Assembly: GCA_016713885.1 (NCBI GenBank)
Contig: JADJOF010000008.1
Span: 6,837 to 70,836 of the forward strand
Direction: 5' to 3'
Origin: Bdellovibrionales bacterium
GTDB taxonomy: Bacteria > Bdellovibrionota > Bdellovibrionia > Bdellovibrionales > JAMPXM01
DNA length: 64,000 nt
Shown piece by piece: positions 1-7,288 of the stretch. The translations under genes were made by a program, and so were the position numbers. The notes under the pieces are model-generated. The model worked only from the letters and a program-made list of their open reading frames with translations, had not been told where the DNA came from and ran no database searches. Each line of letters starts with the position of its first letter. Positions within the stretch are counted from its first letter, which is position 1.

Positions 1-238
1 CGGCAAACTCTTTCGAGTCGTAAAGTTGAATCACATGATGGCCGTCGATCGTTTTATTGTATTCATTGCCCCACAGCACTCGCGGCTCGCGCTTCTCTTT
101 CCACTCGCCGAAAACCATTTCGTATGACCAGTCCCCAATTGAGTCAGAATCGAACTCGTCCTTGTCGAACGCAAGGCCATTAGGGCCAATCACCGTCTTG
201 CCAGCCATCGCCGCTTCTCTTGCTTCAATTATGTTCAT
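1..238 (-). CDS. Phage-module hypothetical protein, cut by the window edge
   Basis: The minus strand carries an open frame from ATG at 238 (start MNIIEAREAAMAGK) that runs off the left edge, so only the N-terminal 79 residues are visible and the C-terminus is missing. The composition is soluble, acidic and tryptophan-rich, and I do not recognise the family. Its start overlaps the stop of the upstream small membrane ORF as ATGA, the coupling used throughout this phage-like block, which supports the start choice. Function unknown. Confidence 0.6.
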   Translation of the reverse strand, partial: MNIIEAREAAMAGKTVIGPNGLAFDKDEFDSDSIGDWSYEMVFGEWKEKREPRVLWGNEYNKTIDGHHVIQLYDSKEFA

Positions 239-433
239 TTGAACGCTCCGAAATACCCGAGACCGAAAAAGATAACCAATGCGACAAGCCATACGACAAT
301 AGTTTGAACGCCTGTAATAAGCGCGCCGATTCCGTAGTTGTCCCTCCCACTCTTCGAATATGGAACCCAGATTCAAAAGATCGGAGCGTCCGTTTATCAG
401 TGGTTCAAGTGCTGCCATTGATTGCTCTTCCAT
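235..433 (-). pseudogene. Small one-helix membrane protein, reading frame disrupted
   Basis: An AGGAG-type ribosome site precedes ATG at 433 (MEEQSMAALEPLING). About 30 codons later the sensible reading switches frame near 340-350 (GGGAGGG). It continues as a hydrophobic segment (QTIVVWLVALVIFFGLGYFG) that ends at a stop overlapping the next ATG. Without the shift, the first frame stays open and reads straight into the following gene with an arginine-rich, unlikely stretch. The intact product would be about 65 residues with one C-terminal membrane helix. A sequencing indel, a real mutation, or programmed frameshifting would each fit. Confidence 0.4.
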
Positions 434-491
434 CTCATCTCCTCTCAAGTGCCCCGTGTTGCCGGGACCACGCATTCGCCGATTCCTGGAA

Positions 492-737
492 TTAGTTATT
501 TGTCTCTGGGAGCGCCAACGACAATCCCGCTTTGGCGTCTGCTATAGCCTCATTCCAAAGAACCGTATTAATTTTCTCAAAGATTGCGGCTTGCATGGCG
601 ATTGCCCTAACCATGGTCTCGACTGAATATCCGTTCTCATGGTGCAGAGACTTAAACTGTTCGGCCAAATCCAACGCTTCACTTCGCGTAGTAACTTGTT
701 TCCGATCTAGGTGTCCTGTGAATTTGCTCTTGCTCAT
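492..737 (-). CDS. Phage-module hypothetical protein (81 aa)
   Basis: I place the start at ATG 737 (MSKSKFTGHL), because GGAG lies 7 bases upstream. A GTG at 827 would add 30 residues without a comparable ribosome site. The protein is soluble and mostly helical in appearance, with alternating charged and hydrophobic residues and no motif I can name. It lies downstream in the same minus-strand block as the resolvase and helicase genes. Function unknown. Confidence 0.55.
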   Translation of the reverse strand: MSKSKFTGHLDRKQVTTRSEALDLAEQFKSLHHENGYSVETMVRAIAMQAAIFEKINTVLWNEAIADAKAGLSLALPETNN

Positions 738-868
738 TAAATACTCCATTTCAAAAGACCTCTCCGCCCGTGCCACGCGCGACTGGGGCCATGACGCTTC
801 ATAAGTCGGGACGTCATCGACGCTCACGTCATCCGTTCTTGCTCGTGCACTTCTCTAGTGGCACCTCG

Positions 869-884
869 GCCCGACCAATCGGGC
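869..884. other. Short GC hairpin in the phage block
   Basis: GCCCGA and TCGGGC are separated by CCAA, giving a 6-bp stem with a 4-base loop in the gap between two small phage genes. There is no adjacent T tract, so a terminator role is not shown; mRNA processing or chance are equally possible. Confidence 0.25.
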
Positions 885-922
885 TGGCACTCCACAGCTT
901 CCAGTGCTGACGAGCGGGGAGG

Positions 923-1033
923 TCAAAAGTTAAAGTTCAAAACCAGATTCGCGAACCCGACCCACACGCCAACGCAGAACGCGAAGAGTGCGGCCCAGAT
1001 CAATTTAAAAGTAAAGTTGTCGAAGGTATTCAT
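923..1033 (-). CDS. 36-residue single-helix membrane protein
   Basis: ATG at 1033 overlaps the stop of the upstream gene (ATGA), and GGGA lies just before it. The peptide is MNTFDNFTFK followed by a hydrophobic helix rich in Ala, Phe, Val and Trp and a short tail. This is a typical small phage membrane protein. It could be holin-like or an accessory envelope protein, but nothing in the sequence decides this. Confidence 0.5.
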   Translation of the reverse strand: MNTFDNFTFKLIWAALFAFCVGVWVGFANLVLNFNF

Positions 1034-1272
1034 CCCAACACCAGCGCTTTTTCTTCTCGCATCAGAGCTGCCTCTGTGACGTTGTAGTGATTCTTGTTGA
1101 GCCAAGCTTTTGCTTTGTGGCAAAGCACTCGAACGCGATAGCTCTTGGACCGATCTGGTCCGAATAGTATTTCAACCGGTACAGGTGCCGTTGCTATCGG
1201 ATGCCCGTAGCATCTCGCTCTTGCTTTGACTGGCTTCCAGATTGCGCGTGTGCCTTTCTGAAATGTGCTCAT
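1030..1272 (-). CDS. Phage-module hypothetical protein (80 aa)
   Basis: The start ATG 1272 overlaps the stop of the RusA-like gene (ATGA). The stop overlaps the next small gene the same way, so it sits mid-operon with translational coupling on both sides. The product is small, basic, with two cysteines and several Arg/Lys, which would suit nucleic-acid or protein contact. I see no recognisable domain. Confidence 0.55.
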   Translation of the reverse strand: MSTFQKGTRAIWKPVKARARCYGHPIATAPVPVEILFGPDRSKSYRVRVLCHKAKAWLNKNHYNVTEAALMREEKALVLG

Positions 1273-1697
1273 TTCTTGTCTCCTGAAGGCGTTGGGATAT
1301 CCCCAACGGTTGATTGATTTTCTTCAATTCGCGCGATCTCAATTTCGACTCTTGCCTCACTGCCGAATGACTTCGACGCGTGCAGGATGTGGATAAGCTT
1401 GTCGTCTTCAATGACGCCTGACTTTTGAAGCGCGTCGCTGACGCCTTCAACGAGGTTCGATGTGTCGGCCTCGCCTTGCCGGTTAATGAAAAAGAACCGG
1501 TATCGGACTTCGAGCGGTTCTGCGATTGGCTCACGTCCGGCCCATTGCCGTTTCATGTGAAGCATTGCGATTCGCTCCCAAGCGATGAACTTGGGCGAAT
1601 AGATGGCGCGCTTTCTTGAGCCTGAGCCTACGATGCGCTGCGTGTTTTTCTTTACGATCACGCGGCCAGGGATTGAGCAGGTGAAGAGCGGGGTCAT
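1269..1697 (-). CDS. RusA-type crossover junction endodeoxyribonuclease
   Basis: This 142-residue protein resembles the RusA family of phage Holliday-junction resolvases, small Mg-dependent nucleases that cleave branched recombination intermediates. The family hallmark is visible near residues 80-105: an acidic GEADTSNLVEGVSDAL segment followed by GVIEDDKLI, which supplies the catalytic aspartates. Earlier residues include the usual beta-rich N-terminus with a basic VKKNTQR stretch. The start is ATG 1697, which overlaps the previous stop as ATGA; an upstream in-frame extension to 1805 lacks such support. It follows the helicase and one small gene, the common order in phage replication blocks. 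Symbol left blank because it is a phage paralogue. Confidence 0.8.
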   Translation of the reverse strand: MTPLFTCSIPGRVIVKKNTQRIVGSGSRKRAIYSPKFIAWERIAMLHMKRQWAGREPIAEPLEVRYRFFFINRQGEADTSNLVEGVSDALQKSGVIEDDKLIHILHASKSFGSEARVEIEIARIEENQSTVGDIPTPSGDKK

Positions 1698-1900
1698 GTG
1701 CCTGTCTTTCTGGACTCGTTTGCGGTCCAAGGGATGAGCCTTGTCACGTCGAGTAGCGTGACGACGACGCCGTCTTTCGTTTCGACAAACGTCGCGCCTT
1801 CCCATTCGCTTTGAATCTGTTCAGTGAGATTCGTGCGAAGTCGTGGAATCATCGACGTGATGTTTTGACTGATGGCCTTGCCAAGTACCTCAACCGCCAT
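1694..1900 (-). CDS. Phage-module hypothetical protein (68 aa)
   Basis: I chose ATG 1900 (MAVEVLGKAISQNIT) because GGAA precedes it and it overlaps the helicase stop by 11 bases. A further ATG at 1987 would extend deep into the helicase gene. The sequence looks like a short helix followed by beta strands. No family is recognised. It lies between helicase and resolvase genes, so a role in DNA replication or recombination is possible but unproven. Confidence 0.5.
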   Translation of the reverse strand: MAVEVLGKAISQNITSMIPRLRTNLTEQIQSEWEGATFVETKDGVVVTLLDVTRLIPWTANESRKTGT

Positions 1901-3149
1901 CTTTGTTCCAATGAGGCATCGCCTTTGTTCTGCGGTTTCTTTTGCCAATGTCCGAAGGTATTGGTCCCAGCACGTCGGTAGCTTCATAAGGTCCTACTTC
2001 TTTGACGAAGCTGCGCTCTGGTTGATAGTCAACCTCGACGGCGGCTCCGGTTTTTCCGAATCTGTTTTTCGTTGCTTTGATGATGTTTTTGCCTGCATCG
2101 TCTTTGAAAAAATGCATGACGCTTGATGCGGGGAATGCCGATCGTTTTGATCCGCTCATCTTACCGTCGCCGTCGCCCGACTCTTGAGCGAGCATAAGAC
2201 AATAGATCGAGAGTTCTTTCGCTAGCCGCTCAACTGCCTCGACTGCGAGCTGGAGCGCTTTCCATTCCGGCGTCTCGCGCGATGTTTTAAGTTCAATCTT
2301 TTGGTCGTAGTCGATAATGAGAAGATCAAGACCGGAGTTGGCTTTGAATCGTCTCGCAAGGGATTCGAGATCAAACATTGATAGCGTCGTGCCTTTCGTA
2401 AAGAACAGGCGCCGCGCGATATGCTCCTCTTGAATCTTTAGGATCTTCTCCATGATCAGCGTCGGATCGCCCTTGATTTGGCGATAACTGAGATTGCCCG
2501 ATGCCATCATGAGTCGCTGAGCAAAGTCGTGCTCGGCCATCTCCATGTTAACGAAAACGGTTGAGAGAGTTTTCGACGCCGAGAGTGCCAAGCTTGACGC
2601 GAGGTTGGTTTTTCCAAATCCTGTTTTGGCGACGATGAGTCCGACGCGGCCAGGATTGAACCCGCCGATCATCGAGCTTAGGTGCGGCCACTCGTCGAGC
2701 TCGCGCTCGGACATGCCGGCTTGAAAGTCTGACTCCATGCGTTCAACGAACGATTGGATATTAACGCCGTAATGGATCGCATCAGATTTTGGCGAAACGA
2801 ATCGGAATGCTTGGATCAATTCAGGTCCGCGATCGGGATGTTTCATCAACGCTCGACTGAGTTCGAGTGAGGTCGCTTCGTTTAACGCGTCGAGATACAG
2901 CCTCTGGATGTCGGAACGTGACGGCAAGTCTTTCGCAACGCCGAGCTGTTTTAACTCCGATTCGAGTTTGAGTTCGGCATAAACGTGGTTCTTTTTTTCG
3001 CGCAATTCGATGTACTTTTGCGCAACGCGTTTCGTCTCACCTTGCGGCCAGTCATCGGGATTGATTCCGAGCGAACGGAAATCAAGCAACGCGCGCTCGT
3101 CAGACACGAGCCATCCACAAAGCGCTATAAGCATCTCAGAGAGCTTCAA
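1890..3149 (-). CDS. DnaB-like replicative helicase of phage type
   Basis: This 419-residue protein has a RecA-fold helicase core of the DnaB/Twinkle/RAD55 type. A Walker A motif (AKTGFGKTN) falls near residue 163, a Walker B (LLIIDYD) near residue 275, and the N-terminal 140 residues are helical as in DnaB. The expected role is ring-shaped 5'-3' unwinding at the phage origin, loaded by the upstream initiator-like gene. Translation starts at TTG 3149, whose last bases overlap the stop of the initiator gene (TTGA), so synthesis is probably coupled. The C-terminal arm is short and charged. It is close to the usual length for phage-encoded members and shorter than chromosomal DnaB. Confidence 0.8.
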   Translation of the reverse strand: MKLSEMLIALCGWLVSDERALLDFRSLGINPDDWPQGETKRVAQKYIELREKKNHVYAELKLESELKQLGVAKDLPSRSDIQRLYLDALNEATSLELSRALMKHPDRGPELIQAFRFVSPKSDAIHYGVNIQSFVERMESDFQAGMSERELDEWPHLSSMIGGFNPGRVGLIVAKTGFGKTNLASSLALSASKTLSTVFVNMEMAEHDFAQRLMMASGNLSYRQIKGDPTLIMEKILKIQEEHIARRLFFTKGTTLSMFDLESLARRFKANSGLDLLIIDYDQKIELKTSRETPEWKALQLAVEAVERLAKELSIYCLMLAQESGDGDGKMSGSKRSAFPASSVMHFFKDDAGKNIIKATKNRFGKTGAAVEVDYQPERSFVKEVGPYEATDVLGPIPSDIGKRNRRTKAMPHWNKDGG

Positions 3150-4003
3150 AGCACGCCCCCTACATCGGACAGCCTTTCACTTATCTCGCGTCGCCATGAG
3201 GCGCTGGCGTACTTTAAAGGGCTATCTGGCTTGTTCTCGAAGATCGAGTCAGCCAAACCTTCGAGCCATGACCAACATTCCTCTGGTTTTTCAAAAGCCC
3301 GAATTGCTTCGCTAAGCTTCTGGGAAGTGACGAAGGATTGAAGACTCTCGTCACCAGATCTCTCGACGAAATACTTAAAGCAATCTTTGAACTTCTCACG
3401 GTCTGCTGAAAACTGACGTTCAAAACGAGTGATTGGATTCTTAACGGATTCCTTGCCCCCCTCTTTCGCTAACTCTTTTTCAGGAACATCAACCACGTCG
3501 GAAGAGAGTAAGGAGTTGGAGTTAAGAGTAGAGAGAGAAGAGGAAAGAGAAGAGAGTAAAGAGCCTGGACGATCCTGGTGAGTGCTGGATGAGTGCTGGT
3601 CGCTGCTGGATGACTCACCAGCACTGCTGGATGGCTGCTGGACTGTTTTCTTCACCTTCTTTTTAAAACTGCCGTCTTTATTTCGCACTGCGGTCTTGGC
3701 GCGAGTCTCTCCACCGGCCTGTTTTTGAAACAACCACTGGAATGCGTCTTCTGATCCGCGAACGTAAACGCCGTCGCCTCGGATCTCCGCAAGTCCGCCT
3801 GGTGCATAAAGCACTGCTGGAAGCCCGGCCGCCTCAAACCTGGACAGCGGAATCAGTTGGCGAGAAGGGAACCAGAATTCTTGAGCGAGTTGAAATAGCT
3901 CGACCACGATCCCTTTCGCCATGTGCCGACTTTGAACGGCGATCATGAGGTCTTGAAACCCCTGTTCTCGAAACACTCTTTCTTCAATATTGATGCGTGC
4001 CAC
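3146..4003 (-). CDS. Phage replication initiator-like protein with Ser-rich linker
   Basis: A 285-residue protein begins at GTG 4003 (a G-rich ribosome site lies just upstream; earlier starts lack one). The N-terminal ~100 residues resemble the DNA-binding part of phage O-type or DnaT-like replication proteins. A low-complexity Ser-rich linker (around residues 120-175) follows, then a helical C-terminal ~100 residues that would be expected to contact the helicase. The gene immediately precedes the helicase and overlaps its TTG start. The linker DNA holds phased repeats and a purine-rich tract (3500-3641) that look like a replication origin, the arrangement known from lambda O. Assignment rests on order and architecture rather than a firm family match. 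Confidence 0.55.
   Translation of the reverse strand: MARINIEERVFREQGFQDLMIAVQSRHMAKGIVVELFQLAQEFWFPSRQLIPLSRFEAAGLPAVLYAPGGLAEIRGDGVYVRGSEDAFQWLFQKQAGGETRAKTAVRNKDGSFKKKVKKTVQQPSSSAGESSSSDQHSSSTHQDRPGSLLSSLSSSLSTLNSNSLLSSDVVDVPEKELAKEGGKESVKNPITRFERQFSADREKFKDCFKYFVERSGDESLQSFVTSQKLSEAIRAFEKPEECWSWLEGLADSIFENKPDSPLKYASASWRREISERLSDVGGVL
3500..3641. repeat. Phased TGCTGG repeats plus purine-rich tract: candidate phage origin
   Basis: Five copies of TGCTGG begin at 3583, 3594, 3604, 3625 and 3636, spaced 11, 10, 21 and 11 bases, close to whole helical turns. An inverted copy at 3618 makes the 13-base palindrome CCAGCAcTGCTGG (3618-3630). Next to them, 3500-3563 contains no C and few T, with 3530-3556 purely purine on the plus strand. 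The spacings are not multiples of three, so Ser codon repetition in the overlapping gene does not explain them. This resembles iterons beside a DNA-unwinding region. Confidence 0.5.
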
Positions 4004-4215
4004 AGTCGCCCCCCGGCGGTGCAAAACTTTGTTGAGTTCTCGTTGAGTTTTCTTGGTATGATGACGATGAGTGGTGCGGGTCTCGCGATGAGACCGCTCG
4101 ATCTGAATGATTGAGACGCGCCGAAAATGACGATTCGGAATTGAGGAAGTCCCCCAATTCTCCCGCAATGCTCGCCCAAAAATAGCCTGATTTACTGGTA
4201 AAAACTGGAGTGAAC

Positions 4216-4241
4216 GGAGAGACGTCAGAGCGACGTTCTCC
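4216..4241. promoter_or_regulatory. Imperfect palindrome between tRNA-Pro and the phage operon
   Basis: GGAGAGACGTC and CGACGTTCTCC form an inverted repeat with one bulged base and a short centre. It lies upstream of the phage operon start (4003) and just past the 3' end of tRNA-Pro. It could be an operator for the phage operon, a tRNA terminator stem, or part of an attachment region. No T tract follows it, so I favour regulatory or attachment roles only weakly. Confidence 0.35.
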
Positions 4242-4274
4242 TAGGTAAACTCGAATGATTCTAGTGAGTTGAAG

Positions 4275-4351
4275 TGGTCGGGGTGACAGGATTCGAACCT
4301 GCGACCTCTTGCTCCCGAAGCAAGCGCGCTACCAGGCTGCGCTACACCCCG
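4275..4351 (-). tRNA. tRNA-Pro (anticodon CGG), CCA encoded
   Basis: The minus strand folds into a full cloverleaf. The acceptor arm is CGGGGTG with CACCCCG, and the D-arm is GCGC...GCGC with an AGCCTGGTA loop. The anticodon stem CTTGC/GCAAG encloses TTCGGGA (anticodon CGG, reading CCG). The T-arm has the GTTCGAATC core. The discriminator A and CCA are encoded at 4275-4278. A phage-like replication block begins beyond its 3' end, so this tRNA is a plausible integration site. Confidence 0.95.
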
Positions 4352-4523
4352 ACTTGCAGGAACAAGCTATAGGGTGTAACTCATATTCTCCCCCGCTGTC
4401 ACTCTGCGCGTGCTAACGCATTGCGGCCAATGACATGGCCGACATGCCTGACGGCGCGACAAACAGCGGTGGATTCTCGCAACCGGCCGAGCAACACGGC
4501 CGCTTGGAACGAAGGCAGGCACA

Positions 4524-5732
4524 ATGAAGAAGACCGATCTATTTGGCGACGAAGTGGTTTCACGAACAGAAGAAGACTTCCGCACCCTCTTTGAATCCAC
4601 CGAAGGCCCCGGCCGCGACTTGAAGGTCGGCGATTCCTTTGAAGGTGAAATTTTAAGCATCGGCAAAGAAGAGTCATTCGTTTCAACTGGCACCAGCGAC
4701 GACGCGCAAATTCCGACACTTGATTTGAAGGATAAAGACGGCGCTCTCCTCTACAAGGTTGGAGACAAGCTGAAGGTTCGAGTCGTGCGCACACGCGATG
4801 GCGAGATCCTGGTGAAGCGCAGCGACTCCATTTCAAGTGGTGCCGACGATGTCGACTCACTTGAAGATGCGTTTGATCTTGAACTCCCCGTCAAAGGTAA
4901 AGTCACCGAGGCCGTTAAAGGCGGCTTCCGAGTTGAGATGCATGGGAAAAAAGCCTTCTGTCCGTTCTCGCAGATCGATCTACGCGCCTCGGCCGATCCC
5001 AATGATTACATCGGCAAATCATTTGAATTCATCATCACGCAGATGGAAACGCGAAACCTCGTGGTCTCGCGCCGTAAAGTCCTGGAGCTTCAACGCGCCG
5101 AAGGTGAAGGCACGTTCATGCTCGCGCGAAAGCCTGGAGATAAACTGCAGGGCACGATCACGAAAATTGAAAAATTCGGCGCCTTCTGTCGACTTGAAGA
5201 CGGTGTCGAGGGCTTGATTCCGATATCGGAACTCGCCTGGGGCCGCGTGAGCGACCCGCACGAAGTGGTCCGCGTCGGCCAAAGCGTCTCGGTTGTCCTG
5301 ATGCGCGTAACAGAAGAGGGCGACCGCCTTCGCGTTTCGCTCTCACTCAAACAAGGTGGCGATGAGGGCGATCCATGGATGAAGGTTCCACAAACGTATC
5401 CAGTTGGAACAATCATCGAAGGCACTGTTGAGCGGAAAGAAGCCTATGGCCTCTTCGTGAATCTCGCACCTGGCATCACAGGACTCATGCCGCGCTCAAA
5501 ATGGCGCGATGTCGTTGATGGCTCTCAGTACGAGAATAAGAAAAAGGGCGAGCGTCTGAAAGTGATGATCTCAGAAGTGAACTTTGAAGAAAAACGCCTC
5601 ACGCTTTCGCCTCCGGCCGATATCGATGACGGCGCTTGGCGCGCACATGCCGGTGCAGGCGGCGCGAGCTCTGCAAAAAAAGGCTTTGGAACTTTGGGCG
5701 ATATGCTTCAAAACGTGAGCAAGAAAAAGTAG
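4524..5732 (+). CDS. S1-domain RNA-binding protein (four S1 motifs)
   Basis: This 402-residue cytoplasmic protein contains four OB-fold S1 repeats, near residues 35-105, 118-195, 204-275 and 290-365. Repeats three and four are the most canonical, with GTITKIEKFGAFCRLEDGVEGLIPISEL and GTVERKEAYGLFVNL cores, here split across domains. It resembles a shortened ribosomal protein S1 or an S1-like RNA-binding protein, the second being likelier because S1 proper usually has six repeats. The N-terminus (MKKTDLFGDEV) and Ala/Gly-rich C-terminal tail are unstructured. The gene stands alone on the plus strand downstream of the tRNA, facing the chemoreceptor gene. Confidence 0.85.
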   Translation: MKKTDLFGDEVVSRTEEDFRTLFESTEGPGRDLKVGDSFEGEILSIGKEESFVSTGTSDDAQIPTLDLKDKDGALLYKVGDKLKVRVVRTRDGEILVKRSDSISSGADDVDSLEDAFDLELPVKGKVTEAVKGGFRVEMHGKKAFCPFSQIDLRASADPNDYIGKSFEFIITQMETRNLVVSRRKVLELQRAEGEGTFMLARKPGDKLQGTITKIEKFGAFCRLEDGVEGLIPISELAWGRVSDPHEVVRVGQSVSVVLMRVTEEGDRLRVSLSLKQGGDEGDPWMKVPQTYPVGTIIEGTVERKEAYGLFVNLAPGITGLMPRSKWRDVVDGSQYENKKKGERLKVMISEVNFEEKRLTLSPPADIDDGAWRAHAGAGGASSAKKGFGTLGDMLQNVSKKK

Positions 5733-5737
5733 TCGAT

Positions 5738-5760
5738 CGCGGCTTTTTTTAGGAGCCGCG
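5738..5760. terminator. Hairpin between convergent genes
   Basis: CGCGGCT and AGCCGCG form a 7-bp stem around a T-rich 9-base loop at the meeting point of the convergent S1 and chemoreceptor genes. It includes the last codons of the latter. The position suggests a bidirectional terminator, but the T run is in the loop rather than after the stem. Confidence 0.4.
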
Positions 5761-7200
5761 ACTTCCTGAAATTTCTATATCGAGATGAGTTACCTGTTCG
5801 TCGAGGTTCGCAGACTGCTGATGCATCGTCTGCGAAAGTCTCGCAATTTCATCAGCGGATGCCGCATTTGTTTGCGTTGCGCGATCGATCTCAAGCATCG
5901 CCTGATTGATGTGCCCAATACCAGTCGACTGCTCATGAACCGAGGTTGCGATCCCGCTGACAATCGTCGTCGTTTCATTGGTCGACTGAACGATTTTCGC
6001 CAAGACAACACGGCTCTGCTCGGCAATCGAAGCGCCTTGCGAGGTTTTCTCGGCCGATTGCTTGATCAGCTGCGAGATGTCTTTTGCAGCGGACGAACTT
6101 CGCTGCGCAAGCCCCCTCACCGCCTCAGCAACCACCGCAAACCCCTTCCCCTGCTCACCGGCTCGCGCCGCCTCAACGGCCGCATTGAGCGCCAGGAGAT
6201 TCGTCTGCGAGGCAATATCGTCAATCACGGTGTTGATCGCCTCGATCTTCTTTGATGACTCGGTGATATCCTTCATCGCCGCGTTGAGCTTCACGATTTC
6301 AAGATCAGCCTCTTCGACCTGCGCCGAAGACTTTTTAGAAAGCTCTGCCGCATGCGACGCCGACTGCGCCGTCTTTTGCGAAAGTTCCGTCAATAAATTC
6401 ACGCTCGCCACCGTCTCTTCAAAGCTCGCCGCCGACTCGGCCGCGGTGCTTGAAAGATCCGTGCTGGTCACCGATAGCCTTTGGCTCGCCTGGGCCACAG
6501 AAACGCTCGCGGCCTTAAGACTTCCCGTCACCTGCCTCAACCTTTTTGCCAAGCGATCAGAAATCACCACCGCGACAATGATTGAAAACAAAATACTAAG
6601 GGCAATACCGATCAGTATTCTTTTTCGGAACGTCGCAAACTGTTTTTGGATATCATCGATGTAGACACCGCTGCCTATAATCCAATTCCAATCCGCAATG
6701 CCACGCACATACGAAACCTTATCGACCGGTTTTTCCTCTCCCGGCTTCGGCCACTGGTAGCGGACAAAACCACTGCCGGCGTTCTTGACGACATCGACCA
6801 TCTCGCGAAACAGATATTTTCCGTTCGGATCCTTCATATCAGAGATACTCTGCCCATCGAGCGCAGGCTTCAGCGGGTGCATCACCATTCGCGGCTCAAA
6901 ATCATTGATCCAAAAGTACTCGTCGCTTCCATACCGAAGCGCTTTCATCTCTTCGATCGCCAGCGCCTGGGCCTGTGCGCGCGTGAGCCCACCCTTGGCT
7001 TCTTTTTTCTTTAGATTCTCAACAACTGCAATCGCAACCTCAACAACTGCCTTCGTGCTCTCTTCGCGACCGTGAACGAACTGCTGTTCGATCTGTGGCA
7101 AGACATAGAACAGGAGGAGCGCAACAACCGCCGACAGCGTGCTCATCGCCAACAGAATTAAACGGATCTTGATGCTCATACGAGATGACGTGGTGCTCAT
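5749..7200 (-). CDS. Methyl-accepting chemotaxis protein with single Cache domain
   Basis: This inner-membrane chemoreceptor has 483 residues. It has a first membrane helix (about residues 10-35) and a periplasmic sCache_2-type sensor (about 35-190, with the YGSDEYFWINDFEPRMVMHP motif and a WNWIIGSGVYIDD strand). A second helix (about 195-215) and a HAMP-like linker follow, and then the cytoplasmic signalling hairpin. The hairpin tip (IDDIASQTNLLALNAAVEAA then GKGFAVVAEAVRGLA) is fully canonical. Ligands of such Cache domains are often small carboxylates, but none can be read here. I use ATG 7200 (MSTTSSRMSIK); a TTG at 7236 and ATGs between are alternatives. It appears to be monocistronic. 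Confidence 0.9.
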   Translation of the reverse strand: MSTTSSRMSIKIRLILLAMSTLSAVVALLLFYVLPQIEQQFVHGREESTKAVVEVAIAVVENLKKKEAKGGLTRAQAQALAIEEMKALRYGSDEYFWINDFEPRMVMHPLKPALDGQSISDMKDPNGKYLFREMVDVVKNAGSGFVRYQWPKPGEEKPVDKVSYVRGIADWNWIIGSGVYIDDIQKQFATFRKRILIGIALSILFSIIVAVVISDRLAKRLRQVTGSLKAASVSVAQASQRLSVTSTDLSSTAAESAASFEETVASVNLLTELSQKTAQSASHAAELSKKSSAQVEEADLEIVKLNAAMKDITESSKKIEAINTVIDDIASQTNLLALNAAVEAARAGEQGKGFAVVAEAVRGLAQRSSSAAKDISQLIKQSAEKTSQGASIAEQSRVVLAKIVQSTNETTTIVSGIATSVHEQSTGIGHINQAMLEIDRATQTNAASADEIARLSQTMHQQSANLDEQVTHLDIEISGSRGS

Positions 7201-7288
7201 AACCATAATCATCCATCGAGCACCGGCGAGGACCAAATTAAATTGTCATGAATCCATTGAGACAGCCATCGGCTATCTCGATTTTCGT

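Noticed and set aside
1..433. Continuous minus-strand frame fusing the small ORF to the edge gene
   Set aside because: The middle part is an Arg/Tyr-rich stretch without sense, while the shifted frame gives a good membrane helix and an ATGA junction.
3484..3660. CRISPR-like or simple tandem repeat in the Ser-rich region
   Set aside because: Repeat units are only 6-8 bases with no unique spacers of constant length; an origin-type iteron is a better reading.
4352..4400. tRNA-Pro promoter (TATAGC near 4370)
   Set aside because: No partner -35 at proper spacing; too weak to annotate.
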